Notes: generated from the sequence alone by a model not told the origin. A DNA stretch of 64,000 nt from Chrysomallon squamiferum (GCA_012295275.1 CM022679.1:12141915-12205914); one strand, 5' to 3'. Numbered from the stretch's first letter, positions 1 through 13,789 are shown. Program-made: numbers and translations.

Positions 1-229
1 TGTCTTAACGCGAAAAGATTGAAATCCCTTTGATGATAAATTACCGTTTGAGGCGTCATGCAATGTATGCACGGTCATTCGCACAGAGAAAGACAGACAT
101 ATGCGAAATTCAAAAGCTGCACGAATATACTCTTTGTTTAAATATTTACGAACTAGAGCACGTCACCATTTTGCTGTTTTCTTTCGTTTGAACTGGGATG
201 TGTTGAATAAGTTAGGACCCTTTTTTTCA

Positions 230-306
230 GTTTTTCTCTTTTTTTATAAGAAAGAAAGAAAAGAATAAAGAAAGAAAAGAATAAAGAAAGAAAGAAATAG
301 AAACAT
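230..306. repeat. GAAA-type microsatellite
   Basis: Purine-rich tract of AAGA/GAAA units interrupted by AATAAAG blocks. The pyrimidine strand gives a spurious Phe-rich open frame. Confidence 0.8.
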
Positions 307-374
307 GAAAAGAAAAAAGATGCTAATAAAATGAGTCCTCTATATTGAATCCACAATATTAAAGTTTGCATTAC

Positions 375-535
375 AAATCAACCAAACAGCAAACCAATCA
401 ATCAGCTAATCCATCATCCAATAAATCAACCAGTCAGCCATCGAACCGAGCAACCAGTTAATCAACCAGCCAACCAAACAGTCAACCATTAAAGAGCCAA
501 ACAGTCGAACCAGTGGACCAGTCGATCAGTTGAGA
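375..535. repeat. Degenerate AAYC/ATCA tetranucleotide array
   Basis: About 160 bp made of near-periodic four-base words (AACC, AATC, CAAC, CAGT, CCAA) with many substitutions. This looks like an old, decayed tetranucleotide satellite. It ends near a short perfect hairpin (CGGGAT-GCG-ATCCCG) at about 676-690. Confidence 0.6.
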
Positions 536-1257
536 CGTGCTTACATTTGCTATAGCACATCTATACTGGGCACTTTATCTGGAGGCCAGGAAACAGTATT
601 AGTGTTATTATTTTAGATGATTACGTACTGAGAAAAGGTTATGTAGTGATTCTCTAATCAGTTCTGGGTTCTAACCGGGATGCGATCCCGATATGTCCAA
701 TAGTTTAATCGTTACTTAGCATTATCAGTCCTGTACTGTTAGAGACGTGAAAAGAAGAATGTATTGATTTTCTTAAACCTCCCCATTTTTGCAGACGCTT
801 ACAACTGAATACTATGTACCAATATGTCTACTGATTAACTAATTTAATTTTTTGTTCGGTTTCAGTTGTCATTATAGTTTTACTCAGTACAGGCAGTATT
901 CGAAATTCTTCGACTTACTGGTTTCTCTGTTTGTCCAAAGGAAAATACATCTCTTAATAGTATTTATAACACACATTGTTTGTTTTTACGACTCACTTAT
1001 TTTTGTTTATGCTAGCTTCCATTTCAACTAAAAATACATTGACTGCAAATGCAAAAGAGAAAGCGTTGATTCTGTAGGAGTATTAGCTTCTAATCTAATG
1101 TTTTTCAATCTGTTTAATTAGTTTACTTAGGTGTGGTTAACAGTAATAATATTCAGTCTTAAACAGGTATGTCTTATAGCGCCCGTGTTAAAATGCTTAT
1201 GCTAATATCAGTAAAACAGGGAAAACTGTAAGAAAAGAATAGGTGTAACTTTGTAAG

Positions 1258-1288
1258 TGTGTATGTGTGTGTGTGTGTGTGTGTGTTT
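1258..1288. repeat. GT microsatellite
   Basis: Nearly pure GT dinucleotide run, about 14 units. Confidence 0.9.
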
Positions 1289-4200
1289 GTGTAGAGGAGT
1301 AGCTATATAATTATGTATCTCTGAATATGTCTCTGTCAGATACGTACAAAAAAGGCAACCATATACAATAATATGTCTGCAGACGCTTACGCAGAGGCCT
1401 CTATGTCAGGTTGTGAGAAAAAATTCACTGCACATTTTTCTTCATTCTTGTTAACTAGTATACATTTTGTTCTGTTGCTATTTTGCTGTGATAAAATAAC
1501 CTCATTATCAGGCAGTTGTAGTTGTTGTAACCTCGTCATGCATGTCGCGCTCTACAACTGTAATCCTAAACCACACTCTTTTGACAGGTAACATTGTCGC
1601 TGCCTGTCCACACGAACATTAACAAAGCTATACGACTTTACAGGCTTGAAAACCCACCAAGAAGAATTACTCTGTTCCTATCAGATATCCTATCAATCGC
1701 GCCAGCTGACAAGATATGCCGGAACGCCAGTATAACGCGTTGTCTCAAAATATATTCACGAATATTAAGTGATAGGCGATACACTTGTCCATGTTGACGC
1801 GACCAATACAATAACGCACAGTGAAAAGATACATTATCTTAAATCATTCTTTCTCCTGTAATATACGGGTATACATCATGATAATGTTTAGGTCTGTGAC
1901 ATTTCATAGCCAATAAAGATTACCGTCTGTCTATAATGGGAATATATAGGATGACACGGCGATATATCAACATTTATCAAATTTATGGAGGCCCCTTTGA
2001 GTGAAGCCGTATCCATATCGTTAGACCACACGCACTGCGCGACAAAATTGTCTTATTAATTTAAAGAAAAAAACACGACAGAAAATAGTTTCTTTAATTG
2101 GTTCTGCCTTAATGGTTGTTTTCAGGGAATGCTTAATTTGATTTTTATTTTGTACCACGGAAATACCCTCCAACTATAATACATGGTTAAACAGATGTTT
2201 ACATTGTGTATTTATGAATGCCTGTCTGCATAAATGTAGTGTATATGTGTGTGGGGAGGATGTTTTGTTAGAATGATAGCAGTTTTTGTCTCTTTGTCTC
2301 TCGATTCCTTAAATGAGCGTTTATATATCTGTGAAATGTAGTATTAACAACGTCTGCATGTTTTTATAAAGAATAATAATGTGTTTATGCAATATGTACA
2401 TATATATTTATCATGCTATGAACCCATGCATGTGCACATGTTTACATGTCTTTTTATGCGTATGTAAATATTTCGAAAATAATTTTTAAACATATGTTTT
2501 CTGAAGGATCGCACTAGTTTTACACGAGATAACCCGAGAAAAAATAACACGCCTTTTCTCATACCCGAGCGCCAGTATGTAGATTTTGATTATTATAATA
2601 AATCTACACCTCGCGATTATCGTTGTGGCGACAGTTAAAACGTACAATATGCCATCTGTTTATTACCTCGGGGTTTTGTTTACAACGATTTTGAAAAGAG
2701 TGTTAAATTTCGAAACGTGAGACAAACATAATTAGCATACTGTGACTATGAATGGAGGTGATCGGTTTTCATTCGCGCACATTTATTGTAAAGAGCATTG
2801 TCTTCGGTTACCAGATTTAATATCTCCGTGTCAGAACTTTAGAAATATTGAGGCAAATAAACTTCGTTTGGTTAATTCTTTTTGTTCAAAATGTTAACGA
2901 CACGTTAAAGATATTGTTGCTGCTTGATAAAAGGTCTTTATTAATGGTGAGTAGTATATTTGCATTATCATGTATTTTACATTAATTGCGGTGACTAATT
3001 AAATTATCGCCTGTCACTTCTTTTAACATACACAAACAAAAGCAAGCAGCACACTTACACAATGAGGATACAGACGTACATACGTACTTTTTTGAAATAG
3101 GACTCACTACCGAATTCGAAACAAACAGTTGAATTCTGACATTTGTGTGTTAAGATATCGGTTTCACTTATTTGTCAGAAAATATGTTCCTACGTGTTTA
3201 TTTATTATAAATAATGTTACATTTATCCTTTTATAATAAATGTATATTTTTAAATCCTTCAAAACAAAATGACGCCTCCCTCATGATCATATTAGCAACG
3301 CTTCTCGCTGTTTTCGCTCGCTCTCTCTCAGTCGTCCATTCGCCTAGAAACCTAGAAGTGACAAAGCTTAATGTCACTAATTGGCTGTATTCACTACAAA
3401 GTCTTCCGACTGGAGGCTGTGTCTGTCACATTTCATGGTTCGAGGGCACTGTGCGAACGATTATCGCCTCTCCAGCCAGGTAGTGAGTGTTGGCATCCTG
3501 TCGGAGATGTCAGTGAAAGGACATAATGTCTTGACAAGAGCAATTGTCTCACAAAGTGTTTCTGCCTTCTGGCCGTGTCTCTTTCTGTCGTTATTCAAAA
3601 TCTTCTTTTGCCAAGCCGGAGACTGGTCCGCATCTGCTTTTGTCAGATACTGTCTACCGGCAGCGAATCATTTTTACATAAACTGTCGTGTTTTGTAAGC
3701 TGATGAGAAGTGGGCTTTATAGATAGCAGTGTTTTTGGTTCGTGAACCGGCGTCGTCTTCGTTTCTGCAGAACCTAACGAAATGAATAACGACCAGTGTT
3801 ACTGCGTCTGTCATACATCAGATGAAAAGATAGAGATTTGTGTGTTCGAGCCGAGAGCTTGACCTTCGGCTGTAATTTGGCAGCCATGTGCTTTTTCTCT
3901 CTCTCTCTCAATTTGATGAAAATGCGAAAAACACGAATGCTGTAATACCGCATTTCTGACTGCAACAAATTTAAAATAAACAATGTGACAATTTTCTTTA
4001 TGATAAAACTTTGAACGAAAGGATGGCGTTTATAGCAACATTTTGAAAATAATGAAAAATTAAATTAATGAATGACTGAAGTAATTTCACAAGAAAAGAT
4101 ATCTAATTATAAAGATATATCTGTGTACATTTAATTATCTTTGGTTGTTTACAAGATGTATTAAAAAAAAATCAGTACAAGATGTATAAAAGAATCAGTC

Positions 4201-6754
4201 TCCAAACAATTTGGCTGATATTAATTAATTCACCAAAGGCTGAAATCTTTTCAATTCTGACGTGTTCAAATATATGGGAAAAAGAAGTCAGCATGATTAA
4301 TTCAGTAGAAAATTATCTGTTTTACATTTTTATTGGCAACCAATATCAACCACTGTAAGATCAAACATTTTATATACCTAATTCAGTAGAATATATTCGG
4401 TAATATTAATCAAACTAGTGCGAAATTTATCGTATTAAAATATTACCAACAATACTGTTCTGATTCGCATGCTAACAATTTCAGAATTATATTTCTTATT
4501 ATAAAATATATCAATAGTTAGACAAACAGATATTTCACATATTATCAGTTTGATTCTTCGAATTAAGCATTATGAAAGTTATAGATGTATTCCCCTTACA
4601 TGCCTTTTGAGGAGTATTAGACAAATAAGTATATTAGTTATTACTAACTCAGATTAAAATGATGCTAATTAAGCAATGTATGATACATCAACTAACTGGA
4701 AACATCTTATAAGAGACCGACAAACTCAGTACCAGTATATTAGTATTTATTTATTTTTTACAATCTAGGAAGAAAAAAAAAAAAGCAACTTTATAAATTT
4801 ATTTAAACGTCTCATTTCCGTTTTGGCCATTATTATAATTACTATTCTAGTATTTCTTTTGGAGTTCAAATGATTTCTTCTCTCTTTTGCTAAGTGCATG
4901 TGTAATGAAGCTTTCGTATTATCGTGTGTGTGTGTTTAAATAATTGTCCATTGTGAACGCATCACTGCCGTTTCTGTTTTCAACAAAGTGTCAGCGTTCC
5001 ACACTTTAACTAACTTCAGCGTCAAACTCTTATGTTCGTCCCTATGAAGCCATAATAAAAGCAGCAATAAGTCTTTAGTTACCTGACACTTCTGACGGAA
5101 AATCGATGCCATTTGTCCAGAAACCTCGGCAGGGCTTTCCGGTATAGTGACAAGTCTTCGCTTAACACACTGACAGGTCGACAGGAAATGGGCCAGGTAA
5201 ATTGGGATATCAGCAGTTTCGGGAGAAAACCAGTCAGTTTTTGGTCACCTAAATCACTTGTTTTCACTCGGAGCCAAGCCGTAGTCTGTCAGTGGACAAT
5301 TTGCTCTCTGCTTGGACAGTGATTTGTTGTTTCCGTTTCTCTTGGTCGGATTGTCAGACGCAAGACATTCATTTCCGGTTCCGGGAAGTCACCGAGGCTG
5401 TCTTTCTAACTGTCTGATCAAGTATCCGATGACAATAGTTCATTTGTGACAGATCACGGCGTGAGTACCCAACAGTAAACAGTCAGACATTGACTGAACT
5501 GTGAATCGCGCACTTTGACAAATAGGTTAACGAAGATTCAGCTTCTCTTTAGCAATTAAATCGAAACACATTATATTTCCTAGACGAGTGGTAACTCTTA
5601 CAGAATTACTGCTGTTTAATGATGATATAACGTTACTCAGCCCGCCTCAGATACATCTATCATAATGGCGGTCGTTTAGAGTAATTTGTCAGTCGATAGA
5701 TACTCAAAATGTATATGCAAATAAAACCTTGAAATATCTTCTATTCATGAAGATAAAGTACGTGACAGCTAACTAGTTACATGTAATTTTAATTAAAATA
5801 CAAATGGCAATAAGCTGTATGATATTCAGAATTAGATATTATTTTTAAGACATCTGATAAATCTTTTAATTACAGCTAAAGATTAAAATTAGGCTTAGAA
5901 GAATTTGTAGTGGCTATCTATAACTCTTTGTTTTGTTTTGTTTTGCTGTATTCTTTATTTTGTTTCTGTTTTGCCGTATTCTTTATTTTTTTTTAAGCTA
6001 ATATATATTAAGAAACACTTATAACATAAGTCAGCTATTTCACGACAAAATATGTAGATTCGATGCAGTAAATCTTGGTGTTGACGTATGAATAAAAACC
6101 TGAACTGAGTGACATATAAGTCTGTGAAAGTACATGACCACAGCACAACAGACCTAAACAGTGCCAATTCATGTTATTACAAGCAGTTTCAATTAGTTAT
6201 CCCTTACACGTGTTTCAAGTGCTAATACTGGCCTAAGATGAATTGATTATTCAATTAATAGCATCAAAGAAAATGCTGTCAGCAAACTGCCTTTTCATAA
6301 CTGGCCTAGCTGCGGTTTATCAAGTGGGGCAGATGCATATTAAGAGATCAATAGATAAGGACTTAAGACTTTTTTTTAGAAAAGAAAATGAAAGTACATT
6401 TTTCTCTCTACCGCAGATGTTCATAAAAAAACACATTGCCCATCCATTACATGATGAATGATAAAGATTTCAGGTACTTATCGTCTTAAGACGCAGTTAG
6501 ATGATGCACTTGTTTGAGAAAAATAATTCGTATTAAATATGAAACTGAAAATTTGGAGTTATGTGATAAAGACTTCCAATATTTCGTTGTTTATGGTCCA
6601 AAGACGAACATTTAAAGTTATATTCGAGAAGAAATACATATAGGAAAACAAGCTTATTACAAACAAAACAAACAGCATGAAAACTGTCAAAAGAATCAGC
6701 AACAGAAGGAAAGATATATTCAGCAATAGAGAAGTAGCAGAAACAGTATCATCT

Positions 6755-6990
6755 ACTCATAAACAATAACAACAATACTATAATAGTAATATTAGTTATA
6801 ATAGTAGTAGTAATAATTGTAGAAAAAGTCGTAGTAATAGTAGCAACACAGGTTGTAATAATAGAGTAAAAGTATAATAGTAGTAGCAGTAGATGTAGTT
6901 GTAATAGTTGCTGTTGTTGTTTTAGTAGTACTAGCAGAAGTAGCAGTAGTAGCAGTTGTAACAAAAGCAATGATTATGTTGATGATTTTC
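6755..6990. repeat. Degenerate trinucleotide tract (TAA/TAG/TTG/GTA)
   Basis: About 235 bp with strict period three but variable triplets (AAC, AAT, TAG, GTA, GTT). It produces low-complexity open frames rich in Leu, Ile and Thr on the minus strand. I treat those frames as artefacts of the repeat. Confidence 0.75.
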
Positions 6991-8789
6991 ATGATAATGA
7001 AACATCTGTGCAGCATTAAAAATGTATGTAAAATAATTAAAGTTTACACAAAACCAGTGAATAAGCCTTATAGTTTAGAACTAGATTATTAATGCATATT
7101 TATTTTAAATATAATATCATCTCTATACACAATATATAACATCTGCTTTTAAAACACACATTTCAGATCGTCGCTACAAATCACAATCTATGAACAGAAC
7201 CTTTAGTATGAGTAACCAAACAAGAAGAAAAGAGCAGGAGTCCATCAATCTAGTTTCATTTGTTAAATGCATGTGTTCGATCAACAATATGTCGGTTGTA
7301 ACTAATTATCATGGCCATGAATCTATCTGAGCTCAGACAAAAATCTTCTGAAGAGATTCTTAGCGAGTTGTCTGCAATCAAAACTCTCCCAGAGGAAACA
7401 AGTGAAATATTGCCTGTCAGGTCGGAATAACATGCTGTCACACGTATTCTTGTATACGTAATAAATCACATTTTTCTCAAATGAATTGTTGTTCATTTTG
7501 TTCGACACTTGCTCGACAAACTATCAATTTAAAAGCATTCTGTCAACCCGCAGGACAAAACGAAGAACAAAACGACGTCCCGGGCGGTACGGTGATGACA
7601 AATTGAAAGTCCCCGCTAACCGATCATCATCTGTGAAAGTTGACGTTGTTATCAGCAGACTTCGCTCAAGTCTTCGTTTTTGAAAACACAAAGTCTTCAG
7701 CCGAGTAAATCTAATCATTACTTGAAAGTCTAAAGACGTTGTAGTAAGTATAACACACAAATATGCGTAAAACGTAAGTTAATATTAGTAAACCTGTTAC
7801 GACTAGAAAATGAAGAAGGGTTAATATAATACAACGTTATATATAATTTCAATGGTTTATTAAGTCGTGCATTTTTAGTATGTATTCAGATCTTCTCCTA
7901 GTGTATTTTAATATTATGTATAAATGTGCATTTATGTTAACCGTTTCTGAACTTAATATTTTATTAAAATAAATTCATTTTAAACATTTGTTTTTAAGTG
8001 TGAATGTTTAAACGACTTACCATATTAATATATTATAAGGATGCATGAAAGATATAAATGTTTATTTAACCTGAATTGTGGACGAAGAAAACTTCTATTC
8101 ACATGTACTTTTGCATGTAAATAAACTTCAATTTTACTTGAATAAACATGATTTTAAGTATCCTTCATTTTTCAATTTCTTATTTATATAATGTATAAAT
8201 TTGTATGACAATAAATATTTTATTTTATTATTTATTTTATAATGATATCTGATCTAATTTCTAAAAATGTATTTGTTATATGATCGCTTGACTGATTGGT
8301 TTATTATGCCAGCTGTCTTTCAGTTTCGCTTATTTACATTATTAGTATTCGACAGTTTTACACAAAAGGTTTGTTTTATTTAAATTTGTTAACGATACTG
8401 TGTGACCAGCAATACACAGTGGACATTTTGATCTATTTTAATAAATGCCAGGAGATTATTAGTCACGATTTGTTCAGGGTAGAACGCTGTCATTATTATA
8501 AACCAACATTATGATAAAAAAAAAAATAATAATATTTGGTAGAACATCAGCAATAATCTACTTGAGAAAAAACTTAAACTAGCTATGTATTAATTATTGC
8601 AATGATGATTTTTAGAAAAAAAGTAGCATAAAAGTTCTATATTTAACAAAAACCTGATTAGATTATAAAAGTAACGTGGGAATTTCAATTCTACACTTCC
8701 GACCTTCTGTAGAAGTCGGAAAAATAATACAAAAGAAAAAGGATGAACCAAAAATGACACGGGTAAATAAGTGTCGTAGTACATTAAAA

Positions 8790-8818
8790 TTAAATAAATA
8801 AATAAATAAATAAATAAA

Positions 8819-8884
<66 letters not shown>

Positions 8885-8921
8885 AAGAAGAAGAAGAAGA
8901 AGAAAATGATGATGATGATAA
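8790..8921. repeat. Compound microsatellite (AAAT)n(AAT)n(AAG)n(ATG)n
   Basis: Four successive pure repeat blocks: AAAT units, about 13 AAT units, about 17 AAG units, then four ATG units. It lies 5' of the retro-like segment at 8,985-9,400. Confidence 0.9.
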
Positions 8922-8984
8922 AAAGTCTATAGGTGTATTCATTTTCTGATTTTTACATGGTAACCATCTTTTTTTGTTCTTTTC

Positions 8985-9400
8985 TTTTCTTTTTTTTTTT
9001 TTTTGTCCTAATACCTCAGTCTTCAGCTTCGGTCTGGTTACTTCAAAATCCTACCTGGGAAGTACAGTGTTCTTTTTGAGTTTTGAGTCTTTAGATTTTC
9101 TTCTCCTAGATAGATTGTCTACCAAGTGAGAACGTGACCATATGGCAATGGGTCATGCACACCACACCTCTGGAGCCCCGAGTGCTCGAAGGTCACCCTC
9201 AGTCAAGTATTTGTCCTTAAGGAGCCAGTTACCATTTCGTGCCAAGCTGTGAGCAGTGAGCACTGAACGAGTTTTGTATGTGGAGAGGTTATGTACCGGA
9301 AGGGTTGGGCTTTCGTGCGTCAGTCCCCTTTTCGCTTCGACAAGTTTTCCAAGATAGCAAGAAAGTCATAAGCCTTTACACAATATTACAACACTAAACA
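8985..9400 (-). mobile_element. Candidate retroposed sequence with A-rich tail
   Basis: A stretch of about 390 bp with balanced composition is bounded at its left by a long T/TTTTC run (8,970-9,004). Read on the minus strand, that run is a poly-A-like tail at the 3' end of the segment. The unit has stops in the frames I inspected and no recognised domain. A SINE-like element, a LINE 3' fragment or a processed RNA copy would all fit. I see no clear target-site duplication or tRNA-type promoter boxes. Confidence 0.4.
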
Positions 9401-9430
9401 AATTACAAAAACCTGTGGACAGATCATATA

Positions 9431-9485
9431 ATAATGATAATGATGATGTTGATGATGATGATGATGATAATAATAATAATAATAT
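9431..9485. repeat. GAT/AAT trinucleotide microsatellite
   Basis: A run of AATGAT and GATGAT units changing to TAATAATAA. Confidence 0.9.
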
Positions 9486-10176
9486 TTTATTTTGATCCTG
9501 TACCATGAAAGCATTTCTTGTTTAGTAGATCCTCTTAAAATTGTAGATATTCGTATTTTGACATTCTCTTTTCATTCATAAATATTAATAATCTAAAAGG
9601 AAGAGACAGTTATATTAGATTAGATGCAAGGAAAAATGAAAAACATCTAATCTTTGCTGAACATCTAGTTTTAGCAGTATAAGAAGTGTTCTAGTCAGCT
9701 TAAATGCATTCTTCAATTTCTTATCCAAAACGTCCGATGAAATCACTCACATCTGAAACTGTTCATGTTAGTAGATACACGTACATATATATATATTTTA
9801 ATGATATACGTTTATATGATAATGTTTTGGTATTTTGTTTATGATATAATCTGTTATGATAAAATAGTGAAGGGTCTACAAATAAAATATTAATATTACA
9901 TTGTAATGAACAGAGTTCAGATATGGAAGCAATAAATATATGGTTTTAAATAATGCTGAAATTTCATAGGCCAAAATATAAAAGGTCATAGGCATAATAT
10001 GAAATGCCATACTCAAAATGTCCCTAACATCAACAAATCATCTAAATTTATTCATCTGATTAGATATTCATGAGCCTGAAATATGATAAACGTATGCCAT
10101 GACATTTTGTTTGGAATAATTTAACTGATGAAATAAATATTGAAACGTATGAGAGAAGAATAATACTACCAACAAA

Positions 10177-10206
10177 GCACTTCTAGCATTTCGTTAATTC
10201 TCTTCA
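10177..10206 (+). repeat. 30-bp dispersed repeat, copy 1
   Basis: A 30-bp block matches 11,392-11,421 at 27 of 30 positions. The three differences are all transitions (A/G, A/G, T/C). It begins GCACTTCT and ends CGTTAATTCTCTTCA. Confidence 0.7.
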
Positions 10207-10281
10207 TCTGAAAAAAAAAAAAAATAATAATAATAATTAAAAAAAATTAAAAAAAAATTAAAAAATTAAAATTAAATGAGG

Positions 10282-10429
10282 AAATCTATTTCATTTTAAA
10301 ATTATTTAATAAATTATTCCCTAGTTTAATCATAAATTAACGATTAAATTAATAAAGTATTTAATATTATTTTAACATCTTTTAATTATTAAACTAGTGA
10401 ATAAATGTTTTTAAAATGAAATAGGTTTT
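10282..10429. repeat. Imperfect 45-bp inverted repeat (hairpin element)
   Basis: The left arm (10,282-10,330) and right arm (10,388-10,429) are reverse complements over about 42 bp with a few mismatches and gaps. Both carry the words CTATTTCATTTTAAAA and CTAGTTTAAT. The loop is about 57 bp and very AT-rich. The form fits a small foldback MITE relic, although target duplications are not evident. Confidence 0.6.
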
Positions 10430-11391
10430 CACATTCAGCGTTATCTTTAATTGTTTTGTCTTATTTTGTCTTTGTTACTTTTGACCTATATTAAATGTTG
10501 TCTAAGAAATCTAGTCAAAATACGTTACTCCGAAATGTCCTGTTATGAAAATATCTAACCAAAACATCCTAGTCAGTCGTCTGTTTCGCAAATCTTCAAA
10601 CTTCGTGAACAGGCAAATAAACTAAAAATGAAAGCTGAAAATATACATCATATTTAATGACATTTTGAATCTCGAGTAGCCTGATATTAATTCAAATCCA
10701 TTACTTTTTTCCACTATAAATATTAAGATGGCATTTCAATTCAAACTCAATCTGCAAATTTTATAAACAGATCTTGCAGAGCCGCTCGCTTTAATCAGTG
10801 TCTTGATACGGAAAATAATGTCAGACTGAAATGTCCACTTCAATTTTAAACAGACTGCATTCGGTTCGTTCAGATGTCTGGTTTCTGTTTATCTTAACAG
10901 TGCATTTCTCGTCAACAAAATAAGATAGTTATTTAATCAACAGAAGAGTCATTTCTTGTTCTTAGACAATGAAAACAGATGAGATGAGAATAGTCTAAAT
11001 ATTCTAGCATAGTATCAAGAAGCAGGTCTGAATTAAGGCTTCTGTAATATACAACTAAAATATCAAATAAAATGCAGAATTGGTCTTGTTTACTAAGACA
11101 TTGAACTAAGCCAATAGTTAAATATGTTTAGTTAAATATGTTTAGCTTGGTATAAAATAAAAAACAGGCTTTATCAACATTACAGCTTGTCAAAGAGAGT
11201 GTCTCTGACGACAAGTAAAACAAGTTAGAATAATTTAAATATAGCTTGCTAGTGAATTGGATGGTACTGTATCCTTTTCACGTCCATCTCGATTAAATAT
11301 CGCAGCTTGTACTGGCACCCAGAGTCTGAAATCCTAACGAACGGAATTTTATAGCCTGAAGCGTCCAGCATTAGTGATGTGTATTAAAAAT

Positions 11392-11421
11392 GCACTTCTG
11401 GCGTCTCGTTAATTCTCTTCA
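11392..11421 (+). repeat. 30-bp dispersed repeat, copy 2
   Basis: Second copy of the block at 10,177-10,206, in the same orientation and 1.2 kb away. Confidence 0.7.
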
Positions 11422-12659
11422 GTACACGACATTCGTGTTAATGTTATCAGCAAAGCTCAGACACGGCGCCTGATACTTGCAATTGCTTTTGACAAGCCTG
11501 ATAGCCAGAAATGCATTATAAAAGCAATGTACTGTCCATAGGAAATATTCAAACTGACAGTCTGCCTTCATGTATATCTCTGGAGACCGTCAGACGTCCA
11601 CTTAAATATGACAGAACACACTTGGAGATTCCTCTCCGATGACACCGTGGCACAATTTTCGAATATAATTGATTTGATATAATATGCACGCTGGGATTTT
11701 TGATTATTGACAAGCTGAATATCGTCGTGGAAGGAGATGGTGTGCAGTGTCAGACCCAGCTCATATTATTTACATATTAAATAAATCCTTATTTTCTTCT
11801 TTCCTAGGCTTTTTTATATTCTGATTTCTGCGTCTTTGCTACGTGTTTTTTTTTTTTTTTTTTTTTTTTTTCTCTCTTTTGTTTTTTTATATGAATACAG
11901 AAATACTTTATTTTCTAATGCTCATGGTAAAATTTATTCTTTTTTTTTTTTTAAAAAAAAATAATAGTAATAAAAAAATAACGTCTTTGGGTTGTTTTGA
12001 CAGTTTCTATATATTTTGAAAAATTGTAAAAACAATACACAGTTTAATCTTTCATATATATTCGTGAATAGCATGCTTTAACCTAATTCATATTTATGCC
12101 ATACGTAAAGAATAAGCTAAAACGCTCATTTGTAATTTTTAAGGACCCATAAAACGATGATAATATATATTTTATTAAACTAGAACTTTGTATCCTGTTA
12201 GATAGACTATTTTGTTTAATTTGTTTGAAAAAATCAGTATATTTATTCATAACAAGAATAGCACCCTCAGCAGCGAAATATCGAAATGTTTAAGCCAAAT
12301 TCTTCATGAGTGTAACTTCAAAATTCCTCTTACAGTCTTCATTCAGACGTCTTGATTTGATGATATCATTTAATCGCAATATTCTGCCCTTACTTGGTCC
12401 TGGGAATTCAGTTTTATTATGCTTAAGACTTTTTATATTAATTCCAGGCAAGGATGTTAATGGGAATTTTGAAATAAATAAATTCAAATATCCTTACTGC
12501 CACAAAGTTGAGTAATACTAATGGAAATTCAGTTCCAATTCCTTAGCGGGTATAAAATCAAATACCTCTGTTCTTTGTTACTGTTTCATCAAATTGAAAT
12601 ACAAACATATTCATCTACTTGAATATGAATTTTATTGGATATTTTCACCAAAAAACAAC

Positions 12660-12690
<31 letters not shown>

Positions 12691-12779
12691 CAAAAAAACA
12701 AAAGTACATTAAATTGATATTGATAACCTACTTGACGTTTAGACAATGATAAATTCAAGTTTTATCATTTCATTTTCTA

Positions 12780-13320
12780 ATCGTGTGGGCGGAGAAAAAA
12801 CCAGCAAACTGCCGATAAAGCACAATGTGGATCATTGCGTAACACTTCCCCTTAGACGAACCAAAATGGCCGCCTTGTCATAATCATCAAACACGTAATT
12901 GAGTCGGACAAGCGTGATCTATCGTCTGGGCTCAAGTCATCAATTTTCTGCAATCGGAGATAGCCAATTCTTCTGATAATGGAAAGTCCTTGGCATCAAA
13001 AGTGACAAGAAACACGAAATTAATAAGAAAATGTCACTTTTTCGACGTTTTGGTATTACCCCGAGGTCGCTTTGCCATGGCGGGCTTTCCTTGGTCATAG
13101 GTCCCCGAATGATGCTAAAATGTCGTCTGCTATCGATAACCATGGCAAAGAATCATTTTGTTCTTTCGTTCATAAATCACTAAGTTTCCCCCGAGTACGC
13201 TGCATAGGAAGATTGAAGCGTTCTGTCAGATAAACTGACATTTCAGAAGTCGATTAGTTACGTACAGACCATCATGTTCACTTCGCTTTTTGCCGGTAAT
13301 TACACTTGAATATGGCTGCA
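12780..13320. other. Balanced-composition island with X-box-like CCATGG sites
   Basis: About 540 bp of unique, non-AT-rich sequence in the gene desert. It contains two CCATGG-centred imperfect palindromes, TTTGCCATGGCGG (13,071) and ATAACCATGGCAAA (13,137), that resemble RFX X-box elements, and a CAAAATGGCCGCC word at about 12,862. No coherent reading frame runs through it. Enhancer or promoter function is inference only. Confidence 0.3.
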
Positions 13321-13721
13321 GAGAACTATTTGATAAGTGACAACCGGCATAAATAAATCTGGATGTTTAGACAAAAAGATTGTATTTGAGTAATAAAAAT
13401 GTCATGGCGTGTAATATTTATTGAGTTCACGTAGTCATAAAGCTTTGTTAGATTAGGCTTCTTTATTTGTTCTGATATTGCGAGCTCGAGTTGTTTTCTG
13501 TAAATCAACGCGCTATTTTTCCTCTTTTTTTTTTTCTTTCTTTCTTACTTTTTTTCCCCCTCTGAAGTTCAGGCTAGCAGTCACCTCCTTGTTTCTCACT
13601 TTATACAAAGATGCAGTTATATACATAATTTTTTTATTTTATTTATATGGCGTATAATATTTTATTTGGCTATTTATTACAGAAGAAAATACTGTTTGAG
13701 AATAAGATGGCTCCACTTATT

Positions 13722-13727
13722 AAAAAA

Positions 13728-13789
<62 letters not shown>
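13722..13789. repeat. Poly-A tract followed by (TA)n
   Basis: About 24 A residues run directly into about 22 TA units. Confidence 0.95.

Noticed and set aside
660-700. tRNA-like word (GGTTCTAACCGGGATGCGATCCCG)
   Set aside because: There is no cloverleaf, A box or acceptor stem around it. Only the short hairpin remains.
3214-3698. Two overlapping open frames of 89 and 105 codons
   Set aside because: No domain, no splice partners and no biased composition. They lie in a balanced-composition island where stops are rarer by chance.
6749-7016. Leu/Ile/Thr-rich frames on the minus strand
   Set aside because: They are direct products of the trinucleotide tract.
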